NCBI RefSeq assembly: GCF_001984055.1
Contig: NZ_LYVO01000055.1
Span: forward strand, 1-47,459
Origin: Variovorax sp. KK3
GTDB taxonomy: Bacteria; Pseudomonadota; Gammaproteobacteria; Burkholderiales; Burkholderiaceae_C
DNA: 47,459 nt
Direction: 5' to 3'
The position numbers and the translations under genes are program-made. The notes beneath the pieces were generated by a model. It saw nothing but the letters and a program-made list of their open reading frames with translations, did not search any database and was not told the origin of the DNA. This document shows, in pieces, positions 24,926 to 33,045 of the stretch (its first letter is position 1; each line of letters starts with the position of its first letter).

Positions 24926-26242
24926 ATGACGCTGACCCAAAGCCTCCTCATCATCGTCCTGCTGATCGCGACCAGCGCGTTTTTCTCCCTGGCGGAGATT
25001 TCACTGGCCGCCTCGCGCCGCTTGCGTCTGAGGCAGATGGCCGACGAAGGCGACGTTCGGGCCGAACGCGTGCTGCGCATCCAGGAACAGCCCGGCCACT
25101 ACTTCACCGTCGTCCAGATCGGGCTGAATGCCGTCGCGATCCTGGGCGGGGTGGTCGGTGAAGGCGCCCTGACGCCCTACTTCGCGCAGCTGTTCGAACT
25201 CTGGTTCACCGTGGAGACCTCGCAGACCGTCGCCTTCCTCGCCTCCTTCGTCACCATCATCGCCTTCTTCCTGGTCTTCGCCGACCTGTTTCCCAAGCGC
25301 CTGGGCATGAACGATCCCGAGCGCCTGGCGATGCGCATGGTCGGGCCGATGCAGGTGCTGATCACCACCTTCAAGCCGCTGGTCTGGCTCTTCACGCAAT
25401 GCACCGACCTGCTCTTCAAGCTACTCGGCATACCGATGCAGCGCGACGACAAGATCACGTCCGCCGACATCCTGGCCATGACCGAAGCCGGCGCGCGCGC
25501 CGGCGTGCTGGCCGAGCGTGAGCAGCAGGTGATCGCGAACGTGTTCGAGCTCGACACCCGGCTCGTCAACAGTGTCATGACCTCGCGCGAGCGGATCGCG
25601 TGGTTTCAGAAGGACGATTCAGAAGCAGTGCTGAGGGCGCGGATCGTTGCTGAACCCTTCTCGGCCTACCCGGTCTGCGAGAACGACATCGACCACGTGC
25701 TGGGCTACGTCGATGCCAAGGACATGTTCCAGCGCGTGCTCGCCGGGCAGCCCCTGTCGTTCGACCAAGGCCTGCCGCTGCACAAGGCGCTGGTCATTCC
25801 CGACCGCCTGTCGCTGACCGAAGTGCTGGAGCAGTTCCAGCAGGCGCACGAGGACTTCGCGATCATCGTCAACGAATACGCACTGGTGGTGGGCGTGATC
25901 ACCCTCAACGACGTGATGAACACGGTGATGGGCGAATTGGTGGGCGTGCAGAACGAGGAACAGCAGATCGTGAAGCGCGACGAGAACTCGTGGCTCATCG
26001 ACGGCGTGACGCCGATCCAGGACGTTCAGCGCGCGCTCGACATCGACGAGCTGCCGCACGCCGACGAGTACGAGACGCTGGCCGGCTTCTTGATGGTGAT
26101 GCTGCGCCGCGTGCCGCGGCGCACGGACACGGTGAGCTGGGGCGGCTTCACCTTCGAGGTGATGGACGTGGACAGCCACCGCATCGACCAGGTGATGGTG
26201 ACGCGCGGCGGAGCGGTCGCCGCCACGCCGGTGGCCAAGTAG
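24926..26242 (+). CDS. CNNM/CorC/HlyC-family membrane protein with CBS domains
   Basis: A 438-residue protein. The N-terminal DUF21/CNNM membrane domain occupies about 1-190 (four hydrophobic segments; signature FSLAEISLAASRR). It is followed by a paired CBS module (about 210-335) and a C-terminal CorC_HlyC transporter-associated domain (about 350-430, ending VDSHRIDQVMV). This layout is shared by YtfL/YoaE/PaeA-type proteins, implicated in Mg2+, Co2+ or polyamine efflux. The old name hemolysin is misleading. The ion or substrate cannot be told from sequence. Its stop lies 6 bases from that of the convergent lytic transglycosylase gene. Confidence 0.9.
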   Translation: MTLTQSLLIIVLLIATSAFFSLAEISLAASRRLRLRQMADEGDVRAERVLRIQEQPGHYFTVVQIGLNAVAILGGVVGEGALTPYFAQLFELWFTVETSQTVAFLASFVTIIAFFLVFADLFPKRLGMNDPERLAMRMVGPMQVLITTFKPLVWLFTQCTDLLFKLLGIPMQRDDKITSADILAMTEAGARAGVLAEREQQVIANVFELDTRLVNSVMTSRERIAWFQKDDSEAVLRARIVAEPFSAYPVCENDIDHVLGYVDAKDMFQRVLAGQPLSFDQGLPLHKALVIPDRLSLTEVLEQFQQAHEDFAIIVNEYALVVGVITLNDVMNTVMGELVGVQNEEQQIVKRDENSWLIDGVTPIQDVQRALDIDELPHADEYETLAGFLMVMLRRVPRRTDTVSWGGFTFEVMDVDSHRIDQVMVTRGGAVAATPVAK

Positions 26243-26248
26243 CTGAGG

Positions 26249-26887
26249 TCAGGCGCGGTCGTCGCGCCGATCGGTGAAGAGCCAAAGGCGCTGGTTCGAG
26301 AACACCGCATTCGGGTAAGGTGCCCGGCCGCGGCTGCCGTTGTAGCGGCCCAGCGTCATGAACAGGTCGCCCGCCTCGCGGTCGAGATAGTGCCGCAGGA
26401 TGACGCAGCCGAAGCGCAGGTTGGTCTGCATGCGGAACAGCGTGGACGAGTCGCCGTCGCCGATCACGCGCGTCCAGAACGGCATCACCTGCATCAGCCC
26501 GCGAGCGCCCGCACTCGAAACGGCGAACTTGCGGAAGTTGCTTTCGACCTGGATGAGGCCCAGGACCAGGCTGACTTCGAGCCCGGCCCGCTTGCTCTCG
26601 TACCACACGGTCTGCAGGAACTCGATGCGCTCCTGGTTGCCGGGCATCTTCTTCTTGAGGCGCTCGCTCATGTCGCCCAGCCAGCGCAAGTAGGCGAGCC
26701 GCGTGGGGGTGTCGCGGAATTCGGGCTTCGGCGGGGCGCTGCTGCGGATCGACGCACTCAAGGCATTGCGCACCGAGTCGATCAGTGGCTCTTCAAGCTG
26801 CGCTCCCGCATGCGCCACGGCCGGCAGCAGCGGCAACGCGCCGGCAGCGGCGCCGGCCATCAGGCACGAGCGCCGGGACAGGCTCAT
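26249..26887 (-). CDS. Lytic transglycosylase (SLT domain), exported
   Basis: A 212-residue exported muramidase-like enzyme. The N-terminal MSLSRRSCLMAGAAAGALPL contains SRR and could be a Tat or Sec signal. The SLT fold starts around residue 100: the catalytic Glu is in LIQVESNFRKFAVSSAGARG, followed by LMQVMPFW and a C-terminal LGRYNGSRG motif. It cleaves peptidoglycan glycan strands to 1,6-anhydro products. The ATG overlaps the proS stop (ATGA). Coupling of a wall hydrolase to prolyl-tRNA synthetase is a positional fact, not an obvious functional link. Confidence 0.9.
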   Translation of the reverse strand: MSLSRRSCLMAGAAAGALPLLPAVAHAGAQLEEPLIDSVRNALSASIRSSAPPKPEFRDTPTRLAYLRWLGDMSERLKKKMPGNQERIEFLQTVWYESKRAGLEVSLVLGLIQVESNFRKFAVSSAGARGLMQVMPFWTRVIGDGDSSTLFRMQTNLRFGCVILRHYLDREAGDLFMTLGRYNGSRGRAPYPNAVFSNQRLWLFTDRRDDRA

Positions 26888-28629
26888 GCGGCCAGTTTGC
26901 CCTTGATGAAGGATGCGGCATCGGCCACCGGCACCTTCGTCGCCGCGGCATCGCGGCGATGCTGGTACTCGTACTGGCCTTCCTTGATGCCGCGGTCGGA
27001 GATCACGAGTCGGTGGGGCACGCCGATCAGTTCCCAGTCGGCGAACATGGCACCGGGGCGCTCGCCGCGGTCATCGAGCAGCACGTCGACGCCGGCCGCG
27101 AGCAGGTCTTCATAGAGCGCCTCGGCGGCCTTCTTGACCTCTTCGCTGCGGTCCATGCCGATCGGGCACAGCACGACGGTAAAGGGCGCAAGCGCGTCGG
27201 GCCAGATGATGCCGCGCTCGTCGTTGTTCTGCTCGATGGCGGCCGCCGGCAGGCGCGTGATGCCGATGCCGTAGCAGCCCATTTCGACGAACTGCGGCTT
27301 GCCGCCCTCGTCGAGGAAAGTGGCTCCCATCGGCTTGCTGTACTTGGTGCCGAGCACGAAGACATGGCCGATCTCGATGCCGCGCTCGATCGCCAGCTCG
27401 CCCTTGCCGTCGGGCGAGGCGTCGCCGGCCACGACGTTGCGCAGATCGGCCACCAACTCGGGCTCGGGCAGGTCACGGCCCCAGTTGACGCCGGTCATGT
27501 GGAAGTCGACCTCGTTCGCGCCGGTGATCCAGTCGGACATGACGGCCACCTCGCGGTCTGCCACCAGCCGCACCGGCTGCTTCAGGTTCAGCGGGCCCAG
27601 ATAGCCGGGTTCGCAGCCGAAGTGGGCGTCGATTTCGGCGGTGGTCGCGAAGCGGAAGCCTTGGTCCAGGCCGGGCACCTTGCCGACCTTGATCTCGTTC
27701 ATTTCATGGTCGCCACGCAGAAGCAGCAGCCAGACCTGGCTGCCCGCGACCTGGCCGTCGGCACCCGGCTTGTCGGTGGCCAGCACCAGGGACTTGACCG
27801 TGGTCGCCAACGGCACGCCCAGCAACTGGGCGACATCGGCGCAGGTCGCCTTGCCCGGCGTGGGCGTCTTGGCCAGAGGCTGGGTCGCCGCGCCGCGCGG
27901 GCCGGCCGGCGCCAGTGCTTCGGCCTTTTCCATGTTGGCCGCGTACTCGCTGTTGGGGCAGTAGACGATCGCGTCTTCGCCCGTGGCGGCGATCACCTGG
28001 AATTCCTGGCTCACGTCGCCGCCGATCGCACCGCTGTCCGCTGCCACGGCCCGGTAGCGCAGGCCGAAGCGGTCGAAGATGCGCCGGTAGGCATCGGCCA
28101 TGATCTTGTAGCTGGCCTTGGCGCTGTCCAGGTCGCGATCGAAGCTGTAGGCGTCCTTCATGATGAACTCGCGCCCGCGCATCAGTCCGAAGCGCGGTCG
28201 CCGCTCGTCGCGGAACTTGGTCTGAATTTGATAGAGGTTCTTCGGCAGCTGCTTGTAGCTGCGGATTTCCTGGCGCGCGATGTCGGTGACCACCTCTTCG
28301 CTGGTCGGCTGCACGATGAAACCGCGCTCGTGGCGGTCCTTGATGCGCAGCAGTTCAGGGCCGTAGGCCTGGAAGCGACCGCTTTCTTCCCACAGCTCGG
28401 CCGGCTGCACCACCGGCATGGTGAGCTCGACCGCGCCGGCGCGGTTCATCTCTTCGCGCACGATTGCCTCGACTTTGCGGATCACCCGCAGGCCCATGGG
28501 CATGTACGTGTAGATGCCAGTGCCCAGCTTCTTGATCATGCCGGCGCGCAGCATCAGGCGGTGGCTCACTACCTCGGCATCGGCCGGCGCTTCCTTGAGG
28601 GTGGAAATAAAGAATCGGGAAGCTTTCAT
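26884..28629 (-). CDS. proS: Prolyl-tRNA synthetase
   Basis: A 581-residue class II synthetase of the bacterial type (E. coli ProS has 572). It begins MKASRFFISTLKEAP. Motif 2 RDERRPRFGLMRGREFIMKD is near 140-160. A YbaK-like editing insertion covers about 225-390 and motif 3 is near 440 (CYGIGITRL). The C-terminal anticodon-binding domain ends at residue 581. It charges tRNA(Pro); one cognate tRNA is at 34088. The start at 28629 is chosen because the in-frame 30 residues before it are Pro/Arg-rich and unlike the family. It is divergent from rppH. Confidence 0.95.
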   Translation of the reverse strand: MKASRFFISTLKEAPADAEVVSHRLMLRAGMIKKLGTGIYTYMPMGLRVIRKVEAIVREEMNRAGAVELTMPVVQPAELWEESGRFQAYGPELLRIKDRHERGFIVQPTSEEVVTDIARQEIRSYKQLPKNLYQIQTKFRDERRPRFGLMRGREFIMKDAYSFDRDLDSAKASYKIMADAYRRIFDRFGLRYRAVAADSGAIGGDVSQEFQVIAATGEDAIVYCPNSEYAANMEKAEALAPAGPRGAATQPLAKTPTPGKATCADVAQLLGVPLATTVKSLVLATDKPGADGQVAGSQVWLLLLRGDHEMNEIKVGKVPGLDQGFRFATTAEIDAHFGCEPGYLGPLNLKQPVRLVADREVAVMSDWITGANEVDFHMTGVNWGRDLPEPELVADLRNVVAGDASPDGKGELAIERGIEIGHVFVLGTKYSKPMGATFLDEGGKPQFVEMGCYGIGITRLPAAAIEQNNDERGIIWPDALAPFTVVLCPIGMDRSEEVKKAAEALYEDLLAAGVDVLLDDRGERPGAMFADWELIGVPHRLVISDRGIKEGQYEYQHRRDAAATKVPVADAASFIKGKLAA

Positions 28630-28694
28630 CGGTGGAGAAAGAGGTCCTGGTAGGCGAGAAGGATGGGCCGCCAAAGGGCCCGGAACCGGTCGCT

Positions 28695-28722
28695 TTGCCG
28701 AGGGCGACCCGGCATGCATAAT
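28695..28722 (+). promoter_or_regulatory. rppH: Putative rppH promoter
   Basis: TTGCCG (28695-28700) and CATAAT (28717-28722) are separated by 16 bases, with four of six and five of six matches to the sigma-70 boxes. The start site would be near 28729, leaving a leader of about 24 bases. Confidence 0.55.
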
Positions 28723-28752
28723 CGACTCAGTTCAAAAAATTGGGGTTTGATT

Positions 28753-29412
28753 ATGCTCGACCGCGACGGCTTCAGGCCCAACGTCGGCATCATCCTGCTC
28801 AACCAGAAGAACCAGGTTTTCTGGGGCAAGCGCATTCGTACCCATTCCTGGCAGTTCCCGCAAGGCGGCATCGATCGCGGCGAGAGTCCCGAACAGGCCA
28901 TGTTCCGGGAACTGCACGAAGAAGTGGGGCTCCAGCCGGAGCACGTGCGCATCGTGGCCCGTACCCGTGACTGGTTGCGCTACGAGGTGCCGGACCGGTT
29001 CATCCGCCGAGACGCACGAGGCCACTACAAGGGCCAGAAGCAGATCTGGTACCTCCTGCAGTTGACGGGCCACGACTGGGACCTCAACCTGCGCGCCACC
29101 GACCACCCCGAATTCGACGCCTGGCGCTGGCACGACTACTGGGTTCCGCTGGACGTGGTGGTCGAATTCAAACGCGGCGTCTACGAGATGGCACTGACCG
29201 AACTGGCCCGCTACCTGCCCCGGCAAGACTTCCGCAACCGATTCCTGCGCAGCAACGTGCGCGCCCGCGAGTTCGAGCGCCACCCCGCTGGCAACGGTCA
29301 TGAAACCAACTTCGAGCTGCCTCCCGGGGCCAGCTTCGACCCGAATCCCAATGCCCCTCACTCCGTGCCAGACCCGTCTTCGACTTCAGACCCTTTCCAT
29401 GCGCCTCGCTAG
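28753..29412 (+). CDS. rppH: RNA pyrophosphohydrolase
   Basis: A 219-residue Nudix hydrolase that removes pyrophosphate from the 5' end of triphosphorylated mRNA to trigger decay. The N-terminal MLDRDGFRPNVGIILLN is diagnostic. The Nudix box is GGIDRGESPEQAMFRELHEEVG near residues 38-59 (shown here only as its ends and order). A poorly conserved Pro/Ser/Asn-rich tail of about 40 residues follows the 180-residue family core. The ATG at 28753 was chosen over upstream in-frame starts by the family N-terminus. The 3' end overlaps the next gene by 14 bases. Confidence 0.94.
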   Translation: MLDRDGFRPNVGIILLNQKNQVFWGKRIRTHSWQFPQGGIDRGESPEQAMFRELHEEVGLQPEHVRIVARTRDWLRYEVPDRFIRRDARGHYKGQKQIWYLLQLTGHDWDLNLRATDHPEFDAWRWHDYWVPLDVVVEFKRGVYEMALTELARYLPRQDFRNRFLRSNVRAREFERHPAGNGHETNFELPPGASFDPNPNAPHSVPDPSSTSDPFHAPR

Positions 29413-29953
29413 ACCGGCACTGCTGCTGGCGGGCACCTTCCTTATTGCCGCTTGCGCCTCGGGTTCACATGACACCGACAACCCCGACTGGGCGCAGGCC
29501 GGCAGCCCTCCGCCGCCGAAGGTAACGGCCCAAGCCGACGAATGGAAGGAGGCCGAGGTGCCGCCACCTCCCGCCTTCAGCGAGAGCCGGGTCCTCCCAC
29601 TCGCGATGCCGCCCTATTCGACGCTCAAGTTCGGCGTCGATCCGAACACGCTGTCGGTCACGGGCGACGGCGTGGTGCGCTACGTGGTGGTGGCGAGCAA
29701 CAAGGCAGGCGGCGCCACCAATGCGTTCTACGAGGGCATCCGCTGCGCCTCCGAAGAAGTCAAGCAATACGCACGCTTCAACGAAGGCGCTTGGCAACTC
29801 GCGAACAACGCGGAATGGAAGCGCATCAACGACCGCAACTCTCGCTACGCCAAGGAACTTGCGCTGCAGGGCCTCTGCCGCGGACATGCGCCGCGCGCAT
29901 CGGTGCGCGAGATGGTGCAGCAGATGAAAAATCCGCTGCGCGAGCTGCCCTGA
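29399..29953 (+). CDS. CNP1-like family lipoprotein
   Basis: A 184-residue protein. The signal MRLARPALLLAGTFLIAAC has a lipobox IAAC, so the protein should be lipidated at Cys19 and sit in the cell envelope. After a Pro-rich linker, the domain from about residue 60 (YSTLKFGVDPNTLSVTGDGV onwards) resembles the CNP1-like family, whose founder comes from Neisseria. The function is unknown. The ATG lies inside the rppH tail. It converges on proB, with 31 bases between the stops. Confidence 0.82.
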   Translation: MRLARPALLLAGTFLIAACASGSHDTDNPDWAQAGSPPPPKVTAQADEWKEAEVPPPPAFSESRVLPLAMPPYSTLKFGVDPNTLSVTGDGVVRYVVVASNKAGGATNAFYEGIRCASEEVKQYARFNEGAWQLANNAEWKRINDRNSRYAKELALQGLCRGHAPRASVREMVQQMKNPLRELP

Positions 29954-29984
29954 AGTAACTGGGCCGAGCCGTGGCGACGGCGTG

Positions 29985-31133
29985 TCAGCCGGCAGGCATC
30001 AGGACCATGTTGTCCCGGTGCACCATCTCCGGCTCGGCAACGTAACCCAGCAGACGCTCGAACTCGGCCGAGGGCTTGCGGCACAGCAGCCGTGCCTCGG
30101 CACTCGAGTAATTGGCCAGGCCGCGGGCCAGCTCGACACCCTGCTCGTCGCGCACGGCGATCACTTCACCGCGTGAGAACTCGCCGTCGACGGCCGTCAT
30201 GCCGATCGGAAGGAGGCTCTTGCCTTCACCGCGGACCTTGGCCGCGGCACCTGCATCCACCGATACCGATCCACGCAATTGCAGGTGGTCGGCCATCCAG
30301 CGCTTGCGGGCCTGGTGCTTGGCGGTCTGGGCGACCAGCAGCGTGCCAATGGCTTCGCCCCGGGTCAAGCGCAACAGGGCATCGGGCTCGCGGCCCCATG
30401 CGATGACGGTCGAGGCGCCCGAGCCGGCCGCGCGCTTGGCGGCCAGGATCTTGGTGATCATGCCGCCGCGGCCGATGCTGCTGCCCGCGCCGCCGGCCAT
30501 GGCCTCCAGCGCCGGGTCGCCGGCCGCAGCCTCGTGAACGAAGCGCGCTTCCGGATCCTTGCGCGGGTCGGCTGTGTACAGGCCCTTTTGATCGGTCAGG
30601 ATGACCAACGCATCCGCCTCCACCAAGTTGGCGACCAGCGCGCCCAACGTGTCGTTGTCGCCGAACTTGATCTCGTCGTTGACGACCGTGTCGTTCTCGT
30701 TGATGACCGGCACCACGCCCAGCGCGAGCAGCGTCACCAGTGTCGAGCGGGCATTCAGGTAGCGCTCGCGGTCGGCGAGATCGGCATGCGTGAGCAGCAC
30801 TTGCGCACTGCCCAGGCCGTTCTCGCGCAGTTTGGTCTCGTAGATCTGCGCGAGACCCATCTGGCCCACGGCGGCAGCGGCCTGCAGCTCATGAACCTCG
30901 TGGGGCCGGGTGCGCCAGCCCAGGCGCTTCATGCCTTCGGCGATGGCGCCGCTGGACACCATCACGACCTCGCGACCCTCTCGCACCAGGCTCGCGAGCT
31001 GCCGGCACCATTCGCCGATCGCCGTCTCGTCCAGGCCCCGCCCTTCGTTGGTGACGAGGCTGGAACCCACCTTGACCACGAGGCGGCGTGCTTCCTTCAG
31101 AACAGGCGTGGAGGTAACGAGCGCGGAAGTCAT
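29985..31133 (-). CDS. proB: Glutamate 5-kinase
   Basis: A 382-residue amino-acid kinase (E. coli ProB has 367). It phosphorylates glutamate to glutamyl-5-phosphate in proline synthesis. The N-terminal VVKVGSSLVTNEG is the phosphate loop. VINENDTV and GDNDTLGALVANLVEAD in the middle bind glutamate and nucleotide, and GMITKILAAKRA follows. Residues about 280-370 form a PUA domain (LPIGMTAVDGEFSRGE). It starts 15 bases after the obgE stop and is the last gene of rplU-rpmA-obgE-proB, a common betaproteobacterial order. Confidence 0.95.
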   Translation of the reverse strand: MTSALVTSTPVLKEARRLVVKVGSSLVTNEGRGLDETAIGEWCRQLASLVREGREVVMVSSGAIAEGMKRLGWRTRPHEVHELQAAAAVGQMGLAQIYETKLRENGLGSAQVLLTHADLADRERYLNARSTLVTLLALGVVPVINENDTVVNDEIKFGDNDTLGALVANLVEADALVILTDQKGLYTADPRKDPEARFVHEAAAGDPALEAMAGGAGSSIGRGGMITKILAAKRAAGSGASTVIAWGREPDALLRLTRGEAIGTLLVAQTAKHQARKRWMADHLQLRGSVSVDAGAAAKVRGEGKSLLPIGMTAVDGEFSRGEVIAVRDEQGVELARGLANYSSAEARLLCRKPSAEFERLLGYVAEPEMVHRDNMVLMPAG

Positions 31134-31148
31134 GTCGGGCGGGCCAAG

Positions 31149-32201
31149 TCAGGCGAATCGCGGATCGATCTCGGTCGGTGGCTGCTCGGCCACCTGCTCG
31201 GCCTTGACGTGCTGATAAACCGCCTGCACGAGCGGCTCGCAGCCTTCGCGCGTCAGCGCGGATATCTCGAACACGGACCCCTTGAAGCGCAGGCGGCGGA
31301 CGAAGTCCTTCACCTTGGCGGCCCGTTCCTCGACGGGGATCATGTCCAGCTTGTTGAGCACCAGCCAGCGCGGCTTGTCGTACAGCGCCGCGTCGTACTT
31401 CTTGAGTTCGCCGACGATGGCCTTGGCCTGCGCGACCGGATCCGTGTCGTCGAAAGGCGCCAGATCCACCACGTGCAACAGAAGGCGAGTGCGCTGCAGG
31501 TGACGCAGGAACTGATGACCGAGGCCAGCGCCTTCGGCCGCACCTTCGATGAGCCCGGGCAGGTCGGCCACTACGAAACTCTGCTCGGGCCCGACGCGCA
31601 CCACGCCGAGGTTCGGATGCAGCGTCGTGAAGGGATAGTCGGCAATACGCGGCCGGGCATTGGAAACTGCCGTGATCAGAGTGGATTTGCCGGCGTTGGG
31701 CATGCCGAGCAGGCCGACATCGGCAAGCACCTTGAGCTCGAGCTTCAGGCTCTTGCGCTCGCCGGCCCAGCCCGGCGTCTTCTGACGCGGGGCGCGGTTG
31801 ATGGCGCTCTTGAACCGCAGGTTGCCGAAGCCACCGTCTCCGCCCTTGGCGATGACGAGCTTCTCTCCGGGCGTCAACAATTCGAACAGGACTTCGCCCG
31901 TCTCCGCATCGCTGATCACGGTGCCGACCGGCATCTTCAGGGTGATGTCATCGCCAGCGGCGCCGAACATGTCCGACCCCATGCCGTGCTGGCCGCGCCT
32001 TGCCTCGTGGCGGCGCGAGAAGCGGAAGTCCACCAGTGTGTTGAGGTTGACGTCCGCCACAGCGAAGACGTGGCCGCCGCGACCACCGTCGCCGCCGTCC
32101 GGGCCGCCGAATTCCTTGTACTTCTCATGGCGGAACGACACGCAGCCGTTGCCGCCATCGCCTGCGGCGATGTCGATGAAGGCTTCGTCGACGAACTTCA
32201 T
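31149..32201 (-). CDS. obgE: Obg-family GTPase ObgE/CgtA
   Basis: A 350-residue GTPase. The glycine-rich Obg fold covers residues 1-158. The G domain starts at about 160: G1 is GMPNAGKSTL, the switch region contains ARPRIADYPFTT, and G3 lies in VVADLPGLIEGAAEGAGLG. NKLD is G4. There is no extended acidic C-terminal tail (E. coli Obg has 390 residues). It acts on 50S subunit assembly and the stringent response. It follows rplU-rpmA, after a hairpin in the 76-base gap. Confidence 0.95.
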   Translation of the reverse strand: MKFVDEAFIDIAAGDGGNGCVSFRHEKYKEFGGPDGGDGGRGGHVFAVADVNLNTLVDFRFSRRHEARRGQHGMGSDMFGAAGDDITLKMPVGTVISDAETGEVLFELLTPGEKLVIAKGGDGGFGNLRFKSAINRAPRQKTPGWAGERKSLKLELKVLADVGLLGMPNAGKSTLITAVSNARPRIADYPFTTLHPNLGVVRVGPEQSFVVADLPGLIEGAAEGAGLGHQFLRHLQRTRLLLHVVDLAPFDDTDPVAQAKAIVGELKKYDAALYDKPRWLVLNKLDMIPVEERAAKVKDFVRRLRFKGSVFEISALTREGCEPLVQAVYQHVKAEQVAEQPPTEIDPRFA

Positions 32202-32218
32202 GGGAGTCTGAGCGTTGC

Positions 32219-32224
32219 AGTTTA
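32219..32224 (-). promoter_or_regulatory. obgE: Possible -10 box for obgE
   Basis: TAAACT on the minus strand is 17 bases before the obgE ATG and just downstream of the terminator-like hairpin. No good -35 is seen at 17 bases. It could allow separate transcription of obgE-proB. Confidence 0.3.
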
Positions 32225-32232
32225 CAAATGAA

Positions 32233-32256
32233 GAAGCCCCGGCAAAGCGGGGCTTC
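32233..32256 (-). terminator. Terminator or attenuator between rpmA and obgE
   Basis: Perfect 9-bp arms gaagccccg and cggggcttc flank a 6-base loop. On the minus strand the stem is followed by TTCATTTG, a weak U-rich stretch. It fits a partial intrinsic terminator lowering obgE relative to the two ribosomal protein genes. Confidence 0.65.
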
Positions 32257-32277
32257 GAAAGGATCGAAGTGACGGGC

Positions 32278-32535
32278 TCAGGCCGGCGTCACATTGACCG
32301 TGTGCTTGTTGAGCGCGCCCTTCGTGCCGAAAGACACCCGGCCCTCGACCAGCGCAAACAGCGTGTGGTCCTTGCCCACGCCGACATTGGTGCCGGGGTG
32401 GAACTGGGTGCCGCGCTGACGCACGATGATCGAGCCTGCGCTGATCAGTTCGCCGCCGAACGCCTTCACGCCGAGCATTTTGGGCTTGGAATCGCGCCCG
32501 TTTCGCGTAGAGCCGCCGCCTTTTTTCTGTGCCAT
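32278..32535 (-). CDS. rpmA: 50S ribosomal protein L27
   Basis: An 85-residue protein, the usual size of L27, with the conserved N-terminus MAQKKGGGSTRNGRDSKPK and the central GTQFHPGTNVGVGKDHTL. L27 reaches into the peptidyl-transferase centre. It starts 12 bases after rplU. No N-terminal extension of the type processed in Firmicutes is present. Confidence 0.97.
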   Translation of the reverse strand: MAQKKGGGSTRNGRDSKPKMLGVKAFGGELISAGSIIVRQRGTQFHPGTNVGVGKDHTLFALVEGRVSFGTKGALNKHTVNVTPA

Positions 32536-32547
32536 GGTGTCAACTCC

Positions 32548-32859
32548 TTAGCCGGCGATCGCGCCGATCTGCAGTTCGGTGAACTGCTGGCGATGGCCTT
32601 GACGTTTCTGATAGTGCTTGCGACGGCGCATCTTGAAGATGCGGACCTTGTCGTGCTTGCCATGCGACAGCACAGTGACTGTCACCGTTGCACCGGACAC
32701 CAGGGGCGTACCGACCTTGATTGCGCTGCCGTCGCCGACGGCGAGCACTTGGTCGATCACGATTTCCTGGCCTACGTCCGCAGCAATCTGTTCTACTTTA
32801 ATTTTCTCGCCGGAAGCAACGCGATACTGCTTGCCACCGGTTTTTATGACCGCGTACAT
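32548..32859 (-). CDS. rplU: 50S ribosomal protein L21
   Basis: A 103-residue protein identical in length to E. coli L21. It starts MYAVIKTGGKQYRVASGEK and has the RNA-binding C-terminal KMRRRKHYQKRQGHRQQF. It is the first gene of the rplU-rpmA-obgE-proB operon and is divergent from the polyprenyl synthase gene. Confidence 0.97.
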   Translation of the reverse strand: MYAVIKTGGKQYRVASGEKIKVEQIAADVGQEIVIDQVLAVGDGSAIKVGTPLVSGATVTVTVLSHGKHDKVRIFKMRRRKHYQKRQGHRQQFTELQIGAIAG

Positions 32860-32909
32860 GTAAACCTCTTAGAAAAGATGGCTCCGCGGCGAATTCCGCA
32901 GAGCCCAAG

Positions 32910-32918
32910 ATTCTAGCA
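32910..32918 (-). promoter_or_regulatory. rplU: Putative rplU promoter (extended -10)
   Basis: TGCTAGAAT on the minus strand is an extended -10 (TGn plus TAGAAT), 50 bases upstream of the rplU ATG. The -35 region is poor. It leaves a leader of about 43 bases ending in an AGAGG ribosome site. Confidence 0.55.
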
Positions 32919-32978
32919 TGCAAGGTCATTCAGGGCATAGCCGCCGCGCAGCCGGGCCGGCAACACACCCTGGCTCCC

Positions 32979-32984
32979 TATAAT
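32979..32984 (+). promoter_or_regulatory. Putative -10 box of the polyprenyl diphosphate synthase gene
   Basis: A perfect TATAAT, followed by CGCCGCG, lies 61 bases upstream of the TTG start at 33046. The -35 is not obvious. Confidence 0.55.
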
Positions 32985-33045
32985 CGCCGCGTTACGGCCC
33001 GGGTCGGCCGCCCTCCCCTCAAAGCAGCGCTACAGCGCCTCCGCC

